Source of the DNA: Syntrophaceae bacterium UBA7544
GTDB lineage: Bacteria > Desulfobacterota > Syntrophia > Syntrophales > Smithellaceae
Reading direction: 5' to 3'
Length of the DNA stretch: 20,322 nucleotides
Assembly: GCA_002479215.1 (NCBI GenBank)
Contig: DLME01000272.1
Location: 1-20,322 of the forward strand
Part shown: positions 16,786-20,322 of the stretch, in pieces
Layout: each line of letters begins with the position of its first letter
Numbering within the stretch: the first letter of the stretch is position 1
Program-made: the position numbers and the translations under genes
The notes under the pieces: model-generated
The model's database searches: none
Told to the model about the DNA's origin: nothing
The model's input: the letters and a program-made list of their open reading frames with translations, nothing else

Positions 16786-16797
16786 TAAATATTTATG
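16784..16797. repeat. 14-bp palindrome overlapping the lyase -24 box
   Basis: CATAAAT-ATTTATG is a perfect palindrome that touches the TGG of the -24 element. It could be an operator for a repressor or simply chance in an AT-rich gap. The rest of 16696-16858 shows only the promoter. Confidence 0.3.
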
Positions 16798-16858
16798 CCT
16801 TTAAAATAATCTGATACAGGAAAAATGTTTAAAGACTTATAAATTTGAGCTACTTCTT

Positions 16859-18223
16859 TTAATCAAAACCATATTGTTTCATTTTGATGTAAAAAGTTCT
16901 TCTGCTGATTCCCAGTTTTTTTATAGCCATGGTTCTGTTAGGGGATGTTTCCAGGGTTTCTTTGATTAGTTTTTTTTCCAAACTTTTAACAGCTTGTGTA
17001 AGATTGTAAGTCTTATCTTGTAAAGAAGTTATGGATAAACCGACATGATTGTGTTCCGGTTCTTGGGTAAAAAGAAAATTGGGAAGTGAACTCGGAGAAA
17101 CTATCGAATCTCTGCTCATGTTGACCGCGTAGCTCACCACGCCTTTCAATTCACGCACATTCCCAGGCCAGTGATACGAATTTAGAATTTCCATCGCCGA
17201 GGAGGAAAATTTTAAATTTCGTTTTTCGATATCGTCGTTGGACTTAAGAAAATAATCGACCAACAGAGGAATATCCTCTCTGCGCTCCCTGAGCGGCGGG
17301 AGGTAAATAGTAAAAGCATTTAAGCGAAAGAAAAGGTCTTCCCGAAATGCCTTCTGTTCGATTAAAGAGGTTAAATCTCTGTTTGTTGAAGATATTATGC
17401 GGACGTCAACCTTAATGTTTTTCGTACCGCCTACCCTCTTAAAAGTACCGGATTCAAGAACCCTTAATAACTTTGATTGCGTCTGAAGCGACGCATCCCC
17501 AACTTCATCCAGAAGGATAGTCCCTTCATGAGCTTCATCGAAATAGCCTCTGCTTCCTTCTGTTCTTGCTCCGGTAAACGCTCCTTTTTCATATCCAAAC
17601 AGTTCACTTTCGATTAAAGTATCCGGAATAGCGGCACAATTGACATCAATCAATGGCCTACAGCTCCGCTTACTTGTACCGTGTATCGCGCGCGCGAGTA
17701 TTTCTTTACCTGTACCGCTTTCTCCGATGATCAGCACGGAAATATTGGATTTTGCGGCTCTTTGAGCAATAACCAGGGCTTTTTTAAATTCTATATTCTC
17801 ACCTACTAACTCGCCAAACTCATGAGAAAGTTTTTCTGTCCTATATTTTTCCTCATCTTCATAAGGATTAGACTTTTTTATCCGATAAGATCTATCATCT
17901 TTTTTTTCAGAATCCCTGGCAATTAAGAGATAAAAATGCTCTTGGTTTTTTGATTTGTTTAATAAGTATACATACAGGCTGATTTTTTGTTGATGACCGG
18001 GAATGCTTAAAAATTGCGGCGATATAATTACTTTGACTGATGTTTTTATGTTTAGACCGGAAAGAGCATCGCAGTGGTTTTTTATTTTACCTCCAATTTT
18101 AAATTTGAATAGATCTTCAAAGTTACTGTTTACATAATATACATATTTATTTTCATCAATGATTGCGGCTGCATCCGAAAGATCTTGTAGCGTTTTTATT
18201 AAAAATTGAGGAATTTTTTCCAT
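16859..18223 (-). CDS. Sigma-54 dependent transcriptional activator (PAS, AAA+, Fis-type HTH)
   Basis: This 454-residue enhancer-binding protein activates sigma-54 RNA polymerase. An N-terminal PAS-like sensor (about 8-105, AAIIDENKYVYYVNSNFEDLF) replaces a receiver domain, so control is probably by a small ligand rather than a phosphorelay. The AAA+ domain is complete: Walker A GESGTGKE (167-174), the sigma-54 contact loop GAFTGA (214-219), Walker B ILLDEV (236-241), arginine fingers in FREDLFFR (293-300) and WPGNVREL (352-359). A Fis-type HTH ends the protein (about 428-452, MAIKKLGISRRTFYIKMKQYG). It is divergent from the dehydrogenase gene and upstream of the lyase gene; both neighbours have sigma-54 type promoters, so these are its likely targets. 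Ligand unknown. Confidence 0.94.
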   Translation of the reverse strand: MEKIPQFLIKTLQDLSDAAAIIDENKYVYYVNSNFEDLFKFKIGGKIKNHCDALSGLNIKTSVKVIISPQFLSIPGHQQKISLYVYLLNKSKNQEHFYLLIARDSEKKDDRSYRIKKSNPYEDEEKYRTEKLSHEFGELVGENIEFKKALVIAQRAAKSNISVLIIGESGTGKEILARAIHGTSKRSCRPLIDVNCAAIPDTLIESELFGYEKGAFTGARTEGSRGYFDEAHEGTILLDEVGDASLQTQSKLLRVLESGTFKRVGGTKNIKVDVRIISSTNRDLTSLIEQKAFREDLFFRLNAFTIYLPPLRERREDIPLLVDYFLKSNDDIEKRNLKFSSSAMEILNSYHWPGNVRELKGVVSYAVNMSRDSIVSPSSLPNFLFTQEPEHNHVGLSITSLQDKTYNLTQAVKSLEKKLIKETLETSPNRTMAIKKLGISRRTFYIKMKQYGFD

Positions 18224-18248
18224 AACTTTTTCTTTTTTCGTATAAATA

Positions 18249-18275
18249 TGTATACAATTAATACAAAAGAGTCAA
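18249..18275 (-). promoter_or_regulatory. Candidate sigma-70 promoter of the activator gene
   Basis: TTGACT (18270-18275) and TATACA (18249-18254) lie 15 bp apart on the minus strand, 26 bp upstream of the ATG at 18223. The spacing is short, so this is tentative. The larger palindrome (18292-18310) sits just upstream of the -35, allowing autoregulation. Confidence 0.4.
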
Positions 18276-18291
18276 CAAAAATTACACAAAA

Positions 18292-18328
18292 TTATTTCAT
18301 TTTGAAATAAGACTCATTGAATTTCAAT
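18292..18328. promoter_or_regulatory. Two palindromes, likely enhancer sites of the activator
   Basis: TTATTTCA-TTT-TGAAATAA (18292-18310) and ATTGAA-T-TTCAAT (18316-18328) are both perfect inverted repeats. Their centres (18301 and 18322) are 21 bp apart, two helical turns. They lie about 120-140 bp upstream of the sigma-54 type promoter at 18441, the usual distance for a sigma-54 enhancer. The sequence is AT-rich, so chance is not excluded. The remainder of 18224-18509 holds only the promoters listed. Confidence 0.5.
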
Positions 18329-18440
18329 TTACTATTTGCCAGTAATAAGGCGGTGTGGTTAGTCCAAATCACGAAGGAGATAAAAAATATTCTCTACCAC
18401 ATATTAGCATAAGACGTTTTTTAAAGCGGGATGATATAAC

Positions 18441-18456
18441 TGGTATGATATTTGCT
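18441..18456 (+). promoter_or_regulatory. Sigma-54 type promoter of the dehydrogenase-thiolase operon
   Basis: TGGTATG-ATAT-TTGCT matches TGGCACG-N4-TTGCW with GG and GC exactly 10 bp apart and the full TTGC -12 element. The start would be near 18467, giving a leader of about 43 nt with AAGGAG before the ATG at 18510. Confidence 0.75.
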
Positions 18457-18509
18457 GATTTTATAAAATGATAATAGGATGTAAAAATCGATAAGCAAGG
18501 AGTAAAAAT

Positions 18510-19397
18510 ATGGATATCAAAAATATTATGGTTATTGGTTCGGGGCTCATGGGATCGGGCATTGCACAAGTTTCCGCCCAGGCCGGATATAACGTCATCA
18601 TGAATGATGTAAAGATGGAGTTTATCGACAAGGGCTTCAATTCCATAAGCTCGATACTTGATGGACGGGTTAAGAAAGAAAAAATAACGGTTGCCGATAA
18701 AGATTCAATTTTAGCTAGAATCAGCAAATCACCCGATTTTGAAGAAGCGAAAAAAGCCGACTTGATTATTGAGGCAGCTTTTGAAAATTTTGAGGTTAAA
18801 AAATCCATTTTCCAGAAGTTGGATTCTCTCTGCCGTAAAGATGTTATCTTTGCCACAAATACATCTTCCATACCCATTACTTCTCTGGCAACAACTGTGC
18901 AGCGCTCGGAAAAGTTCATCGGTATGCATTTTTTCAGCCCAGTGCCGGTAATGCGTCTGGTTGAGATCATTCCGGGATTTAAAACAGCTGAGGAAACCAC
19001 AAAAATAATTGAAACGGTTGCAGCCAAACTGAAGAAAGAAACCGTCCGGGTGAAAGATGTGCCCGGATTTCTTGTTAACAGGGTTAATGCAGCATTCAGA
19101 GCGGAGGTTTATAATTGTTTGCTGGAGGGTGTCGCAACTATTGAAGATATAGACAAAGCCATAAAGCTGGGACTCAATCATCCCATGGGGCCGTTTGAAT
19201 TAGGTGATTTTGTAGGACTCGAGATAGGTCTTAATGTTTTTAGAACACTTTATGAGGGATATAAAGATCCGAAATTCCGTCCCGCTTTAATTTTGGAGAA
19301 ACTTGTGCAGAGTGGAGACCTGGGAAGAAAAACTGGAAAAGGATGGTATGATTATACATCCGGAGAAATGAAGCCGAGAAAAGACGTAAATTTTTAA
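18510..19397 (+). CDS. 3-hydroxybutyryl-CoA dehydrogenase
   Basis: This 295-residue NAD(P)-dependent enzyme interconverts 3-hydroxybutyryl-CoA and acetoacetyl-CoA. The Rossmann motif GSGLMGSGIA is at 10-19, with D33 as the probable NAD-binding acidic residue. Catalytic residues S119 (NTSS), H140 (GMHFFSP), E152 and N190 (GFLVNR) match those of clostridial Hbd. The C-terminal domain contains LNHPMGPFELGDFVGLE. The length matches single-domain Hbd/PaaH rather than a fused FadB. It is the first gene after the sigma-54 type promoter, and a thiolase starts 26 bp downstream. Together they convert 3-hydroxybutyryl-CoA to two acetyl-CoA, or run in reverse. hbd or paaH would be the usual symbol; direction of use cannot be told. 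Confidence 0.93.
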   Translation: MDIKNIMVIGSGLMGSGIAQVSAQAGYNVIMNDVKMEFIDKGFNSISSILDGRVKKEKITVADKDSILARISKSPDFEEAKKADLIIEAAFENFEVKKSIFQKLDSLCRKDVIFATNTSSIPITSLATTVQRSEKFIGMHFFSPVPVMRLVEIIPGFKTAEETTKIIETVAAKLKKETVRVKDVPGFLVNRVNAAFRAEVYNCLLEGVATIEDIDKAIKLGLNHPMGPFELGDFVGLEIGLNVFRTLYEGYKDPKFRPALILEKLVQSGDLGRKTGKGWYDYTSGEMKPRKDVNF

Positions 19398-19423
19398 AAT
19401 AGAAACTATTGAGGGATGAAACC

Positions 19424-20322
19424 ATGGAAAATGTAGTCATTTTAAGTTGTGTGCGCACTCCCATCGGCGCATACGGTGGTTCTTTAAAAGATATTCCTGT
19501 TTATAAACTTGGCGCTATCGTTTTGCAGGAATTAGTTAAACGGGTAAAAATAGATCCGGCACAGGTTGAAGATGTGATTATGGGAACGGCTTATCAAAAC
19601 GGCGAATGCGCCAACGGCGCGCGCATGGCAGTTCTAGAAGCCGGCTGGCCGGACAGCGTTCCGGGAGTAGTTCTTGACCGGCGTTGCTGTTCAGGTCTGG
19701 AAGCTATTTTTTTCGGTGCTCTGAAAATACAAACGGGAAATGCCGATATTATTATCGCGGGAGGTATGGACTCGATGAGCCAAGCCGAACTGTATATCCC
19801 CGGCGATATCAAGTGGGGACTGGGGGGCAAGAATCATGAAAAATACGGTTTCATGCCCAGAGGACACGGCGCCCTGGCCATGTGGGGAATTCCGTTTTAT
19901 GATCGTATCCAGCGTGCTCGTGTCATGTCGCAACCCATTGCCCGGTACGGCGAGCTAAGTTCTATGATGACTTGGGCCGAAGCTGCGGCCAAAAAAGAAA
20001 AAATAACTAGGGAAGAAGCCGATCAGTGGTCATTCCGGAGCCATCAGAGAGCGATTGCGGCGCAGGATGCCGGAAAATTTGCTGTAGAAATCGTTCCCGT
20101 GCCTCTCGGTAAAGATAAGAACGGACAGACGACTTTCTTCAGTATAGATGAGGGTCCGAGAAGAGAAACTACTCTGGAAAAACTAGCCAAGCTAAAGCCT
20201 GTTTATTCCGGTGGTGTTTGTACGGCCGGAAACTCTTCTTCTGAAAATGACGGCGCGGCGGTTATAATGCTTGCTTCCGAAAAAAAAGTGAAAGAGATGG
20301 GAATAAAACCCCTCGCTTATTT
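19424..20322 (+). CDS. Acetyl-CoA acetyltransferase (thiolase), cut by window end
   Basis: An open frame of 299 codons starts at ATG 19424 (GAGGG 8 nt upstream) and runs off the window. It opens with MENVVILSCVRTPIGAYGG, typical of thiolases. The nucleophile loop is DRRCCSGLEAI with C88, where Asp85 stands in place of the usual Asn (N-x-x-C-x-SG). Later come AGGMDSMS and TAGNSSSENDGAA. The His and second Cys of the C-terminal active site lie outside the window. The covering loop (MMTWAEAAAKKEKITREEAD) lacks the usual MGxTAE and suggests a subgroup with an unusual acyl chain. It would cleave 3-ketoacyl-CoA made by the preceding dehydrogenase. Confidence 0.88.
   Translation, partial: MENVVILSCVRTPIGAYGGSLKDIPVYKLGAIVLQELVKRVKIDPAQVEDVIMGTAYQNGECANGARMAVLEAGWPDSVPGVVLDRRCCSGLEAIFFGALKIQTGNADIIIAGGMDSMSQAELYIPGDIKWGLGGKNHEKYGFMPRGHGALAMWGIPFYDRIQRARVMSQPIARYGELSSMMTWAEAAAKKEKITREEADQWSFRSHQRAIAAQDAGKFAVEIVPVPLGKDKNGQTTFFSIDEGPRRETTLEKLAKLKPVYSGGVCTAGNSSSENDGAAVIMLASEKKVKEMGIKPLAY

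Noticed and set aside
18461..19027. Minus-strand frame of 188 codons opposite the dehydrogenase gene
   Set aside because: The plus strand encodes a complete, well-conserved Hbd; the antisense frame has no recognisable motifs.
1..20322. Searched by eye for CRISPR arrays, insertion sequences, long repeats and attachment sites
   Set aside because: No regularly spaced repeats, transposase genes or integrase genes were seen.

Overview
This 20.3 kb window looks like a chromosomal segment of a Gram-negative, moderately AT-rich bacterium. It most resembles a strictly anaerobic Desulfobacterota (deltaproteobacterial) lineage of the Syntrophus/Smithella/sulfate-reducer type. That placement is an inference. 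It rests on the thrS-infC-rpmI-rplT-pheS-pheT-ihfA gene order, exported lipoproteins, a sigma-54 activator, a GAF-rich cyclase, an Fe-S-type flavoprotein and a cluster of acyl-CoA metabolism genes. No 16S or marker search could be run.

Layout. (1) 105-6941, minus strand: a housekeeping translation operon read thrS > infC > rpmI > rplT > pheS > pheT > ihfA. It is tightly packed, rplT/pheS overlap by 4 bp, and infC appears to start at a rare ATA codon. (2) 7056-7130, minus: tRNA-Val(GAC) with an encoded CCA, a plausible promoter upstream and an intrinsic terminator between it and thrS. (3) 7204-10202, minus: an operon of a coiled-coil hypothetical protein, a secreted FlgT-N-like protein, a GNA1162/DUF799-like lipoprotein, a FecR-domain protein broken by one frameshift, and pgsA (phosphatidylglycerophosphate synthase). 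(4) 10355-13620, minus: a frameshifted iron-sulfur-flavoprotein-like NAD(P)H reductase and a membrane-bound three-GAF class III adenylate cyclase with a near-consensus sigma-70 promoter. (5) 13895-20322: an acyl-CoA gene group. It holds a fused alpha-beta family I CoA-transferase (plus), an HMG-CoA lyase-like DRE-TIM lyase (minus), a PAS/AAA+/Fis sigma-54 activator (minus), and a 3-hydroxybutyryl-CoA dehydrogenase followed by a thiolase that runs off the window end (plus).

Most interesting biology. The sigma-54 activator gene lies between two sequences that fit the sigma-54 -24/-12 promoter pattern (GG-N10-GC). One is in front of the lyase (16770-16785, minus) and one in front of the dehydrogenase/thiolase pair (18441-18456, plus). 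Two palindromes 21 bp apart lie about 120-140 bp upstream of the second, where an enhancer site would be expected. This suggests a locally regulated C4/branched-chain acyl-CoA module. The lyase carries Thr where HMG-CoA lyases have the catalytic G-loop Cys, and the CoA-transferase is a single-chain fusion, so the substrate may not be HMG-CoA. The pathway is therefore open: candidates include a relative of leucine/isovalerate or acetoacetate metabolism, or another dicarboxyl-CoA route.

Two genes are each broken by an apparent one-base loss in a homopolymer. This may be sequencing error or real decay.
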